From assembly GCF_027596085.1 (NCBI RefSeq), contig NC_072471.1, forward strand, positions 14,696,434 through 14,760,433: a stretch of DNA of 64,000 nucleotides. Direction: 5' to 3'. Of this stretch, positions 42,246 through 54,389 are shown piece by piece. Under the pieces are notes generated by a model. The model saw only the letters and a program-made list of their open reading frames with translations, was not told the DNA's origin and ran no database searches. Position 1 is the first letter of the stretch. Every line of letters begins with the position of its first letter. Made by a program: the position numbers and the translations under genes. The DNA is from Anoplopoma fimbria. Taxonomy: Eukaryota; Chordata; Actinopteri; Perciformes; Anoplopomatidae.

Positions 42246-45200
42246 TCAGGAGTTCTCTTCTTTGTCGCCAATGATGATAAATTCCTCCCCAGTACACTCG
42301 CTTTCATCACTGACACTACCAATGATTCCCCATCTTGAGCCATCGGTGTTGATTTCATACTGCTTGCCTGTCACAGCAACTTTCAGGACAGTCACCCAGT
42401 TTTTTTTGAGGTCCAAGCCGTTGCAGGAGAAAGTGTGGGTGGTTTTGGATTGTCTTAAACAGAAACAATGCTGACTCTGGAGCTCCTGAGGGGAATCCTC
42501 AACACTGCAGCCCAGTAGCGGTATACTGGATAGGGGCTTCACATCCTGGAGAAATGGGGCAGTGAATGAAAGGGACAGAGAAGCAGGTGGTGGATACAAA
42601 AGGCTTAAGCTGTGTGTGGCAAGATTTTTTTAAGAATCGACATTATGTTTTTGTCAACAATAATCCTTTGGTGGAGTTGAAACAGAATAACGTTCTCTTC
42701 TTTCTCACAGATAATAAGTGATTTAACTGTTTCCACATGATGGTAAACAAGCCATTCAATGGTTTATTGACGCTTGCCCTTGTGCCTCACTTTAAAAAAG
42801 GTTGCTCTGGTGTCCTTAGCGGACCAAAAGGTAATTCATTTAACCCTTCAAATGTCATTTAGTTTACACAATGCCACTGGTTTTTTATGCAGAAAAATTA
42901 TATACGTTTTTTGTACCAACTGCTTTGGGGAAATTCTAACTTTCTGGGATATTTCAAGGATTAGCAACAACATCGATTTTGATCCCTTTTTATTTGTTTT
43001 GCTATAAACCAGGAACATAGCATGAACTTGCCCCTTTAGGCAAACATGAGAATATGGCTAAATCTGGTGAAATATAGTAAAAACGACATTTTTGAAGTCA
43101 TGGCTATAGATTGAAAGCCTGATCTTATGCTGTTTTGGTTGTGAGATAAAAAAAATTGTGGTTTGAAAGGGGACATTTTTATGTATTTTGGCTATACAGT
43201 TTATTTTAGTCGTAGTATAGAAGAATTAGGGTTGGCATTACTTTAACCTTTTTAAAATTCAGAATCTGTTTCTACAGTTGATTGCACAACAGCTCTTCAC
43301 AACTTTAGCAGTGTTTCCCTTTCCCCACGTGAGTGCATGATTGCAGATGAGGACTTTTGTGTTGTGTGTTTGAGGGGGAGTGACTGTGGTAACAACACAG
43401 CATGCATAACCTATAGAGACGGTCCCACCCAAATAACAGTGACATACAAACAGAAACCAGTATGTGGCAGAACAACTCCCAAGTTTGGAAATAAAATGCA
43501 ACAGTCAAAATTTCCAATTAACATTATTCTTCTTCACAGAAATCCCTACCTGTCGAGCAGTGTACAGAAGGAGGACCGCAGGTTCAGACCGGGTGACAAC
43601 AGACCACATCTGTTGCCAGGTCTTTGGGTTGTCACCATACAGCAGGAAGCCACTCATTACACAGTCACTGGAGACCGGAGATGCCTCTGACTGGGAGAAA
43701 AGACGTGAGAAAACACAAAGCTGTTAAGACTTCTATACATGTTACGTTGTATTTTATGCTCCTAAAAAGACTAACTTCCACTTTAGAAAACTCACAAGGC
43801 TCACCTCCAGTATCCTTCTCTTCTTTCCCTCCACACTCTCCCCTCGCTGACCCGTCAGGATGGAGTAGCAGGCTTTACACACTTTGTTCAGCTTGTTGCC
43901 GTCATACTCTAAAGCCACTTTGTTGTCTGAACACTTCCAGCACACCACCTGGAGGAGCAGAGAAACCTTCACTGCCATATTGTCCCAAAAAGACCTTGTG
44001 TGTATTGTGTGTTCAGTACAAAGCTGTGACATCATGTCACTCACGCAGCCGCAGGCTCTGCAGTGATGTCGTCTCCTGGTGAGTGCATTGAAAGGATCCT
44101 GGCATTTCATACACACGGTCACCTCGTTGTCCCTGATCCAGCGAGGCGCACGTCGGCCGAGTTCCTCCGTCTGTTAAACGTATACACATTCACATCAGCT
44201 GGATGATTTTTTTGAATTTATTATTACAATACTTGTGAAACTTGATCAAACTTACTGATTCTTCTACATTTAGCTCCTTACAAGCCAATTTGAAAGTTTC
44301 ATGTTTCTTCAGGAACACGTCAATGGCTTCCTGAATTACCTGGAAATAAATCTTGTGTTAAAAGGTGTAATTGAATACTTTTTACTTAATACATTATTAA
44401 TGGCATATTTAATGTGTTGCACCAAACACTACATGAAAACACCCCAGTACCTTTATCCACTCATCTCGGTCTTGTACGGAGCTTGAACAAACAACAACAA
44501 AAACAAATTACACATTTAATGCACTTTCTGTAACAAAATTTTATTAATTTAAGATTATGTTCATCGACTACAATATGTAGGTAATTTAATATGAAATATA
44601 ATGCATCAACTTTTTACGGTCAACAGAAACAGTCAAGTTTACGGTCAACAAAAACAAAGAAAAAACTAAAGCACCTCAACTGGTATGATACACCCCACTT
44701 TTACTACACACACCTGGCCTGCAGCTCAAGGGTCTTCTCCTTTCCAGAGACCTGGAAGGTGTGTGGGTGGTCTTCATTGGTGGTCTGCTGCACCTGCATG
44801 CCGTCCACTCCGATCCTGCAGCGGACAGTAAAACGCTGCCCAACTAGGCTGAATTTAGGAGTGCAGCACAGCAGAAAGTTGTTGAACTGTGGAGGAAAGT
44901 TATACACCATGATCTACATAGTTTACTTTATGAACTGTGATCCAAAGTTTATAAATAAAACCCTAAAATAGTTAGGTAAAACAGAAGTATAAGGGGGGAG
45001 ATACAAACAGTCAAAAGGTTCGGTCTGTTTCTTACCAGGAATAGATGCCTCTCCATGGCAGATGTATTCCTCGCAGCAAGCTTGAGCAGACGACCTTCCC
45101 TGAGGAACTCGTTGGTCGGGTTGACCACCTCCTCCTCTCCAACCATCTCATAGATCTCCACCAGCCGCTTCAGGCTCTCCTATAGGGAAAGAAAGAGAAA

Positions 45201-48200
45201 CTCTAAAACACATCTGCCTGGACACAATCAGCAATTTTGTCTGGCATATTTATAAAACTTAATTTCATTTATTTCTCTCAAAATATCATTACAATGACAG
45301 TAAATGTATACAAGTTTCATGTCAAAATCATCCAGTAAACAAATTAAAGCAATATAAATCCTAATTATACAGCTGTGGCATTCCAAATGACATAACTCGT
45401 ATATTAAAAAACACAATAATAGATGGATCAAAGTCACAATATCAAGATCACTTTTGACAATATAATGTGTTTTGTGAACGTGATGATATCTAAGCTAAAA
45501 TGGTACATGGTGTGGTGTGTAATAGTAACGTACAGCTTTGTGGATGGCGCTGTTTGAGTGGGTGGCTGCCATGGAAATGGTCTGCAAGGATTCTGCGGGA
45601 GGAGACACAGGAAGAGGTTCATTCGGCTCATTACAGACATAACGACCCATCAGAGACAGACTGGACCTTTATGAAGGAAAAGAGGTACCATAAAACTCTA
45701 ACACAAGCACACTCAGAGCAAGGATATTGTTAGACTGACCAATTAAACCAGTAATAAGGGTACAGCATACGTACTGTGAGCAAGATCATAATCTGGGTCA
45801 TCCCTGGGCAGTTTCTTCAGGTAATCTCCAAGCAGCATCTCATAACGTGGAACCCTCTGGACTGGTTCCAACATGTGGTGCTGCAGGGTCAGGCTGCCAC
45901 ACACCTCCTGACTCTAAACACAGAACCACACATACATAACATCCCACTCAGACCACCGAACTCTCATGTGCATAGGAATAACCCTACTGAGTATCCTTTA
46001 CCTGTATGTCCTGGATGATATTTCTGAAGACAGAGGAGCGTTCACTCCAGGTCCTCACCAGCTCCATGGCCTGGTCAAAGTTCCTGACGTAGTCGGCATA
46101 CATCCTCAGGAAGGGTGTGTGTTTAACCAGAACAGTACCCAGGCCTGGGCTCTCACACCTAGATTTGGTGGAAGTGGGAAGGTAAACCAAGTTCTTTTTT
46201 TACTTAATTAAGCATCGACTTTGAGGAGTTGTTGACATTTATACAGTGGTTTGTACAAGTGTACCATGTAATTAAGTTGTCACATAGCAAGTTGTTTTTC
46301 AAATAGCAACTTTTACACTACTGTAAGAGGCAGGACAGGCCTACATTTAGTGTTTATGACGTGAACACCCACCAGTGGCTGATGCAGATTTCCAGGTCAG
46401 GGAGCAGGAACTGGCTGTGGAAGGAGTAGATGCAGGAAATGTTGGAGAAGATATTTCTTATCACGTCGGGAGGAAACGAGCCGCGACCTGCCTCCTCAGT
46501 TAGGCGTGAGAAGAACACCTGCAGAGGAAGTTAGAGAGGCACGACATACTCAAATAAATTTTATACTTCACCCATATCAAGGAATGTAAATAAAGAAACA
46601 TGTTTGATGAGAATCAGGCGATAAATAATATCCTGGCCTTTCCTTTATATCACCAAGAACTATGCTAACCTAGAGGAGCATGGTATGTCCAACAATAAAA
46701 TTAAGTCTCTGCATCAAAGAAAGAGCCTCTAGTTTATTTTCCTTGAAGAAGCCACAAATAGATTTCCACACTGACCTGGTCGAGCAGGTGGAGACGAGCC
46801 ACATAGGCCCTCTCGGTCTGCAGGAGTTCGTTGGCTATTTTGAACAATTTCTGCTCTTTGTTCTCTTCAGCCTTTGGCTCGCTTTCTCCTCTCTCCTTTC
46901 TCAACTCCTCATCACTATGTTCACCTTTAGACTCCTTCTGAATCCTGCCATCTTCTGTAGTTTTACTATCCTCATTCCGTTGGCAGGAAGATTTGGAGCC
47001 ATATCCGACAGGTACCTTGCCTTCTTCCATGTTATCATTTATTCCCTTTCCATTAACTGCTGTGCAAACTCTCCCCTGCACCACGCCATTCATTTGTCTT
47101 GGGGAATGCTGTTTGCCGTTGCTCCATAGATAAGCTTCACTTTTGGCATGACTGAGTATATGGTGAACTGGTGCTTTGATGGTGCTGGCTGACCCGGAGC
47201 AGTTGGGGGATTGAAGCGGTTGCAGTGGAGAGCGTTCAATTTTTTCGGTGGGAATTCTGCAGAAATAAAATACATCTGTCATTTAAAATTGATAAAAAGT
47301 GATATTGATAAGTGATTGGATTCTATATACTGCAATTAATGCTACAGGAGGTTATTCAGGTAATCAACGTGCAGAAACTGACCAAATAAAAAAATCCAAC
47401 CTGTTCTCATCCAAGAAGACAATCAAGTCAGGCACGCTCAAAGATTTTCCCGCTCTCTTATCTTGTCCTTCCATCTTGCTGCTTGGGATTCTGTACAGTC
47501 CAAGCCAGGATTTAGAGTTTTTGGCTGGGCTGTAACTCCCGATCCTCACCTGCAAAGGGCTGGGGGTCCGCAGTAATCCACTGAGAGGGCTGTGGTTCCT
47601 TGGGGACAATCTAGCAGGACTGTGCCCTCCTACTCTCAATGGGCTACGGCTCTGAATGCCTCTTTTGCCTGGACTTGGAGATCCTAAAAGTGGACTGCTT
47701 GTAATATGTGGAATCCCCTGAGTATGTCTGGCAGGACTGATATGTGCTGCAGACACTCCATTCAACAAACAGGTCCAGCCTCTTCTGGTTGGACTAGGGG
47801 AGCCTAGACAATTATGTGCTGGACTGACACAGGAAACAGAAACTCCGTAACCTCTTTTAGGACTCTGGTCTTGCTCTGTGCCATTATCTTGTTGACTGTG
47901 GGCTTGATCACATCCTGCATTTCTCTGGAGTTGAGCTGGTTTAGGGGGCACTGCAAAGAGATACACAGCACTGTTAGCTAATTTATGTATGTAGAACAAT
48001 GGCATGCAGGTCCAGTATATTCCACCAAACATTAAGATTAAGATAAGACAGGATCTGAAAGAATAAGGAGGGATTTCCTAATAAAACAACGTGAAGTGAC
48101 AGACTTGCATTTGTTTTTCAGGTTAGGTATGTAGGATACAGGACTTCAGCCTACCGTGTGGTTTGAAAGGCGATCCTTTAGCTGGGCTTCTTTGATTGTC

Positions 48201-50028
48201 TTCCTCTGCACCAGGTTTAGAGTTTGGTTCTGATCCACAGACTTTGTCACAAGCGTTGCCACGGCTGTAAGAGCTGCACACTCCACTGCTCTCTGCTAAA
48301 AGAAATACACGGTTACTATTTTAAGCATGCATATTTTCCCCACACTGCATGACAATGGCTTCTGTATACAGCACTTTTTTCATACTTTACTGAGGCTTTA
48401 CCAGTTACACTGTTTGAAATATTTAAAATACAAAAAGGTAGATTGGTTCTGTGCCAACATTTCAAGTGGAAAGATCTAAATGTCTTGCAAAATCATTGTA
48501 TACAGCGTTTCCAATTTAAGATCTTTACTTAAGAGTTATTTTGCTGAGTCCTTGGAAACTACGTACAACATTTCTGTGAGTCAGAGGTCTTGTTTCTACT
48601 GAGCCTTCAACTACTCACAAATATCAAACATGCACAAGGAAAAAAAGCACCTCACTCTCGCCTTGCTGTTGCAAATTTTTTGGTTGTATTGCTCAAGTGT
48701 TTCTTCCGCACTCATACAAACATTATTCTTTTGCATCTTGTACTTCTATAAGCACTGCGGGTTGTTGCTATACAGTATTATGCCCTTTATATTCCTGTGG
48801 CCACTGGTATCACATCTGTTTTTATTATGTACGTTTTTTTGTTTTTTTTAACACTTGTTAACGCCGATTCTGTATTTGTATTTCTAACACGTTGCCTCAA
48901 GAAAAAAAAACAAGTAGTATGAATGTTTCATTACTAAAAAAATCTGTTCCTCGTTTGACTGGCATCCTATTTCACAACAACTTAATACTTTCAAATTGTG
49001 TCACTCTTTGTTTTCTTACCTGCAGTGTTGTCCAAATTTATGAAAGATAATCCATAACTTTTATAACAAAGTAAAGCTTCACTGTTCACACCTGGTTTGT
49101 GTAACAGATTTGTTGATCACATGATGAGGGCAAGAAGCCTACTTTCTCAACACCAATACTTCTGCTTTTCCAACTTCTCTCTTTTCCCCCTAACCTCTCA
49201 AGTTGTTTCAGGGTCTCAGAGGTAACATTTGGCACTATTTTTAATAAAGTACTTCCACTCCCACATAATCTCGAAGTTGTTAGACAGCACCGATGTCTAG
49301 GCAAAGCGCAAAACTTTGAACACTACAAAGAGAAAAATGCATATCGAAGGCTAAAGCTATAGGTGACTGCTTTACAAAATATTCAAAAGTCTATAACATT
49401 GGAGTTTTTGATTTTAAAACGACCGAGTTTGGGTGAAGAGATATTGTTGAATGAAAACATTGTGTGCATTGACTAAGTTTCCTTTATTTTGGAAAGATGT
49501 CCTGTTAACCAGATGATTGAAAAATCCTAAATCTTCGAGGAACAGTTCAACAGCAGGCCTCTTTGCGTTCCCCGTGTGGTCTTAATGCTAAGCTAAACTA
49601 TCCAGCTGCCTGGCTGGGGATTCATCTTTAATGGGAAAGTAAGAGAGGTATCATTCTTCTAATTTGTCTCTAACCAGAAAAAACTAAAAAACTTGGTCTT
49701 GGTCTTTCCCAGATATGGAATTATCCCTTGAATGTTTTTAACTATCTTTGAACTGAATCCACAAAGTTCTTCTGGGTGTATCAATGTTTAGCCTCTGATT
49801 GTAAAAAGTCAATGTTATTTTCATTTTACAAATGCATTAATGGCCCTTTCCTCATTTTGTAAGGGTGTTTGTTTAAACAAGAATCACACTAAGCCAAAGA
49901 ATAATTTGTCTTAAAAGGTCAGAGATGGATGGCACTGTTGAAGCCTGCATCTGACAGTACCATTGGTGCAAACATACTTTTCTAATCTAAACAGATAGCT
50001 CTGCTTCAATGGGGGAACAGAGCGGCTT

Positions 50029-50107
<79 letters not shown>

Positions 50108-50868
50108 GATTGACAAATGCTGGTTTCAAGACACACAGGCAAAGTCCAGGCTGAATCAGGGGAAAGAGATTTCACTGCAGTAATTCAACAAAGAAAGAGG
50201 CTAATTGACCAACTGTGCCTAACAACATTGTATTAAAAAAAAAAAAAAAAAAAAAAACATGCACACACACCAAATGCATTTCACAAGGGAACTTAACTAA
50301 AATAGCATATAGTGATGTAAGAAAGACAAGGTGTTAATGCCCTCATCACCATTTTAAGTAGTTTGAGGTTTGATAATCTGGTAAATCTGGCTGGTGTGAA
50401 CACAGACAATTTCCTGATAAATTGAAAAAATATACAGATTATATTTTGTGTTTCCAAAACAATGACCACAAATATCCATTATTTTTTCTGCCACAAACTC
50501 CACTACAACTAACCAGCCTATCTATGGTAACAATAGCAATTTGGACTGTAGCTCTGAGTGCAGAACCATTACTGGTCACTTTTAACCAAGCAAAACATTT
50601 GCATTTGTTATGATACATTGAATTTAGACACTATTAGGGCTCATGTAGGAGTCTTCCTCGATTCATTTTTATGTGTTTGTATCATTACCTTTTGTAGAAT
50701 GAATTAGTGAAAAAGCTACTCTTCAATGAAAGTCACCTCACCTGTGTGTAAAGCGAAGCAGTCCACCGCATCACCTTTGACCTTCCGCCTGACCGCCACT
50801 CGTCTGAACTCCTCCGTCTCTCGGCTGCAGTTCAGAGTCAAACTATTCCTCTTCTTCAGGTCAAACAT
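42246..50868 (-). CDS. fgd4: FGD4-like (frabin) Rho-family guanine nucleotide exchange factor
   Basis: FGD4 activates Cdc42 and links actin to membranes; human loss causes Charcot-Marie-Tooth 4H. Sixteen coding exons (50868-50742, 48295-48155, 47950-47401, 47256-46776, 46518-46373, 46158-46002, 45913-45775, 45592-45534, 45179-45036, 44886-44714, 44481-44451, 44339-44256, 44170-44045, 43948-43805, 43690-43550, 42545-42246) keep frame and give 980 aa (human 766). Domains: DH about 410-600 ([31 protein letters not shown]), PH1 about 620-720 ([27 protein letters not shown]), FYVE about 752-818 ([33 protein letters not shown]), PH2 about 845-950. The extra length is a Ser-Pro-rich N-terminus in exon 3 (residues 90-273). 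FGD1 and FGD3 fit less well than FGD4 around the FYVE domain. The gene is tail-to-tail with dennd11. Start [10 protein letters not shown] was chosen because it splices in frame into exon 2; upstream alternative exons cannot be excluded. Confidence 0.9.
49536..49760 (-). mobile_element. Degraded MITE-like repeat, fgd4 intron 1
   Basis: On the minus strand GTTTAGCTTAGCATTAAG and the surrounding words resemble the element at 11440-11640. Edges are uncertain. The rest of fgd4 intron 1 (48296-50741) holds only the two simple repeats listed next. Confidence 0.35.
50030..50104. repeat. (TG)n microsatellite, fgd4 intron 1
   Basis: About 75 bases of TG with a single interrupting C near 50035. Confidence 0.95.
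50234..50258. repeat. Poly(A) tract
   Basis: An uninterrupted run of about 24 A followed by a short CA run. Confidence 0.9.
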
Positions 50869-51228
50869 TGTAGCGAAGAAGCTTCAGGTCCAACTTAAAG
50901 ACACTGTTTCTCCAAAAGATGGACAGCTGTACCGGAAGGAGAGAGGGGGAGGACGCGTCTGTTCAATATGTATGGTGCTTAATCATCGGATATCTCTCCG
51001 GCTGTTTGACGAGCACCGCCTCTCACTTAAAGCCCCACTGACCAATCAGTGAAGGGATCAATACAAATCAATGAGACTGACGAGATCAGAGCAGTGTACG
51101 TGTTATCACTTTAAACCTGATTGAGAACAAATACTCTTTACATGAGCACGCATTACAATGACAGTTTATGTTAATATCACCGTTTAACTTTATTTTATAA
51201 TTAGACCCTTTATGGTCAAGTAAGCCTG

Positions 51229-51600
51229 TTACATTACATTACATTACATTACATTACATTACAGTCATTTAGCAGACGCTTTTATCCAAAGTGACTTACA
51301 ATAAGTGTATTCAACATAGGTATTCAAGAGAACTACTAGTCACCAGAAGTCATAAGTGCATCTCCTTTCTTAAACAAGCATCTCAAAGCATAAACCAGAG
51401 CAAAAGTATAGTGCAGAGGCAAATTACTATGAAAACAATAATTGCAACAGACTAATACGAATATAGTAAGTGCTACAAACTACTACGAATAGGATAAGTG
51501 CAGTAAACAAATACAAATTCAATAAGTGCAGCGAACTGATACAAATACAGTAAGTGCAACAACTAATACGAGTGCAATAAGTGCTACTGTTAAAATGTCT
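51229..51600 (-). mobile_element. L2-tail retroposon, minus strand, with internal tandem array
   Basis: TTACAT pentamer-type repeats (ACATT)n at 51229-51262 are followed by CAGTCATTTAGCAGACGC and TTTTATCCAAAGTGACTTAC. This is the reverse complement of the L2/SINE tail seen at 2555-2617. The body to about 51590 becomes a tandem array of roughly 33-bp units built on AATAAGTGCA and ACAAATACAGTAAGTGC words. Confidence 0.75.
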
Positions 51601-52000
51601 CTTTTAAAAATGATTTGAATAAGCTTCTTACTTCAACTTTAAAGATGATATTTAATAGATCTTGAATAGACTGTTGGCCTAGGGTTATGGAAAAAACAAC
51701 TTATTCCTCAATGAATAAATGAAAGAAAGCATTAAAACGTTCAAATAACTAAATAATTCAATAATTGAAACGAAACGAAAATATTGGTAGTTAAATGCAA
51801 AATGAATGTATAATAATGTTTAATGTATTTAAATTATTATTTTCATTTATTTAGTTTTTTCGGTAATGCTATATTAATATGCAACTGTTACAATGATATT
51901 AATACATACAATAATAATAATCAGTGTTGATTAACCAATTAGTCAATAAACAAAATTAATGAATTAGATATTCTAAATAAAGAATGCATAAAAGAAAAGG
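51601..52000. other. AT-rich intergenic DNA, nothing recognised
   Basis: A strongly AT-biased stretch without a coding exon or clear repeat. Confidence 0.5.
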
Positions 52001-52002
52001 TT

Positions 52003-52215
52003 TAGGGCTGCAAATAACCCTTATTTTCAACAATTAATCTGCTGATTATTTTTCCGATTAGTCTATCAATCATTTGGTGACTAAATACACTACATTTTAA
52101 TTTAAATAGACTAAAGATTAGTCTACTTAGACCTACTCAAAGAATAGTGAAAAGGTGCACATCACATATTCCCTGAGACCAAAGGTGACTTTTTCAAATT
52201 GCTTGTTGTTTTCGT
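52003..52215 (+). mobile_element. Degraded hAT-like MITE
   Basis: It starts AGGGCTGCAAATAACC with ATTAATCTGCTGATTATTTT and contains CCTGAGACCAAAGGTGAC and TCAAATTGCTTG. These are phrases of a common fish MITE whose consensus begins with AGGGCTGCAACTAA. The right end is not visible. Confidence 0.55.
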
Positions 52216-53270
52216 CTGAGAAAATTCACCCATGTGTGAAGCTGGAACCAGTTTGTTATGACAAAAATGATACATCTTTATCAACATATATTTCCGTTTA
52301 TAAACTACAAAAAATATGAATCAATAAATATATTATTAAAGGTATTAATGGGCAACTACTCGCAAATAAAAAAAAATAATAAAACATAAAATGACGTGTT
52401 TAATACACCGGAATGCTGACCTGAGGAGCTGAACTGTTGGAAAGTGACTCTTCAACTCAGAAACAAAGTGCTGAATTAAGAAATAACACCCGATTAATAA
52501 AAAAAAAAGCCTGTTAACAGTGGAAATCTTCAGGAACAAGCTGTTCAAGTGTAAAAAGAAATGGCCTCCACTGGTTTACGCTGCGAGAAACACTTGCTGG
52601 CAATTGCTGGATGACCAATATGGTAAAATATCAGACCATATATTAGAATTAGTCCTCTTTATAGTTATCAAATGAAGCCTAATATTACAGGATATAACAT
52701 AAAACCATATAGTATAGTATAATTACAGTTATTTCATGTTGTTGAACTACTACAACTAGTTTACATCTGTTATTTCGATGTAGAAGTGTGAAATATGATT
52801 ACATTTCTAAATGTGCAGATGTCAAGTGGAAAATGTATAAATATTATTGTAGTGATTAAGAAACACATCAATTTTAAGTTGGTGCACCAGGGTCGTCGAG
52901 TTAACATTGAAAGTATAGAACAAAGATGGCGCCTGGGACATTTTTTTAATAATGCTAAAAGTTGTGTGCATTGTATGCACGATGGAGATGACCTTAAAAA
53001 AAAGCACCGGCACGAGATAAGAAAAACACAATGAATGTTAAGCTGTTTGATGTCGTCATGTGTTATATAAATGTACTTTTAACATTTACAATACAAGGAT
53101 GTTCACAATCTTTTATAATGGGCTTGAACCGCATGAATATTCTCACATGTAAATAAGGTTTTTCACAATAAATCCTGCCGTGAAGTGAACTGTTTTAAAG
53201 TCATGAATATTCAGGTTTTAATTAGTCCGATTATGTCATGACTAATGTTCATTTTGTTCCTCTTTCCATT
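52216..53270. other. Intergenic, no gene recognised
   Basis: AT-rich sequence upstream of the orphan locus. Short open frames exist but none shows conserved composition. A first exon for the 53.3-kb locus could be hidden here. Confidence 0.45.
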
Positions 53271-53271
53271 T

Positions 53272-53476
53272 AGTTGGGCTGTCGAGGACAGGACCAGTTC
53301 TTCAAATGATGACAAACTTGAGGAACCGTCCACTGAGCGGTACCAACATTGACTCCATGGACAACACCGTCCTCAGCCTGTACCACAGCCTCATCACAGG
53401 TTCCAAGGACTTCCCTTTGATTCCATTCAAAGGATATTTCCGCTCTCTCCGGAGAGCCGACCCTTTCCTGACATGA
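53272..53476 (+). pseudogene. Unrecognised exon-like open segment (LQMMTNLRNRPLSGTNID)
   Basis: After a fair acceptor (TTCCATTTAG) an open frame runs to TGA at 53474-53476 and includes two Met codons at 53306 and 53309. Its composition looks protein-like: LRNRPLSGTNIDSMDN, then VLSLYHSLITGSKDF, then GYFRSLRRADPFL. I do not recognise the family. All frames stop soon after 53476, so it is either a last coding exon or part of a decayed gene whose other half is the frame at 53524. Confidence 0.35.
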
Positions 53477-53523
53477 GCCGGATGTAGAACACCACAACGT
53501 CTCCTCTGACGGATGCACCGGCA

Positions 53524-53934
53524 GTGATGGAGCCGGCTGCAGGCTCAAATCCTCTCTTCCAAACAACTCCGGTTCTTCCAGACAGGGTGGAGCTCGGAGC
53601 CCTGAGGGCCGACTGCAAGAACTGTGTCCGGGACATGGAGTTGGACGGCGGTGTCGTCACTAGAGTCATCTCCACTGTCTACCGCTCTGAGAGCATCGGG
53701 CTGACCGACCGCTGGAGAGTGACCGACTACAGTGCTGATGGACACGTTCTCATGTCGGTCCTCTGTCAGTTCATCAAAAGTCGGCATGCTATGCAAAGAT
53801 TTCGAGACAGGAGAAGAGGAAGGACACAGAGGAGAAGAGGGCAGCAGCAGCCAGTCTCCACCAAAGAAACGCTTGAGACTGTGATGGAGATTTTCTCAGC
53901 TGCGGCTCTTGGTCGGCCATTTGTGGATTAAACA
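53524..53934 (+). CDS. Hypothetical 135-aa open frame of unknown function
   Basis: The frame starts MMEPAAGSNPLFQ and has VELGALRADCKNCVRDMEL, RVISTVYRSESIGLTDRW, a basic patch (RFRDRRRGRTQRRRGQQQ, about residues 90-108) and ends GRPFVD at a TAA. It is GC-richer than its surroundings and lies in a different frame from the exon-like segment just upstream. It has no signal peptide or membrane segment. It could be a real small gene, the C-terminal exon of a larger one, or a retrocopy fragment. I cannot name it. Confidence 0.4.
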
Positions 53935-54389
53935 TCTGGCAGATTAGGAGCTGGATTATTTTGACCCCTGAGGGCTGGCCTGGTAGCGTCTTGCACTGGG
54001 GCCCTTGAGGACATGCCCCATATGAAGAATATGGTTGACTGAGGGAGTATAATTGCACCTTTGTATATAGTTTGTCTCATACCAGGATCCCTTGAGATAG
54101 GAGCACTCTCCCCAAAAACTTTTTTCCATACAACAGAATTGGGAACTCTGAATTTCATCCTGGGCCATGTCCAGGGTTTACCCCACCAGACTGCCCAGTG
54201 TGTGTTGGGACAGACACCTGTCATCCTGCAGACTTGAACATCATTAGCAGTTAAAATGGATCTTTTTAAATACCCGAATCTGACTCATCACTAGCATCAC
54301 AAGTTTAAGACATTAACTCCACCAGATTCTCTCTCTGTTAACCAGACCAGCCAGCTGTGGACAGAGAAGAAAACGCAGGAAGAGTTAAC

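Noticed and set aside
49086..49304. An additional fgd4 exon on the minus strand
   Set aside because: It has plausible splice sites but would introduce a stop in the frame set by exon 1, whereas exon 1 joins exon 2 at 48295 directly in frame.
53272..53934. Assigning the orphan locus to a named gene of human 12q23 such as PARPBP
   Set aside because: Any resemblance was too weak and short to support by eye, so it is left unnamed.
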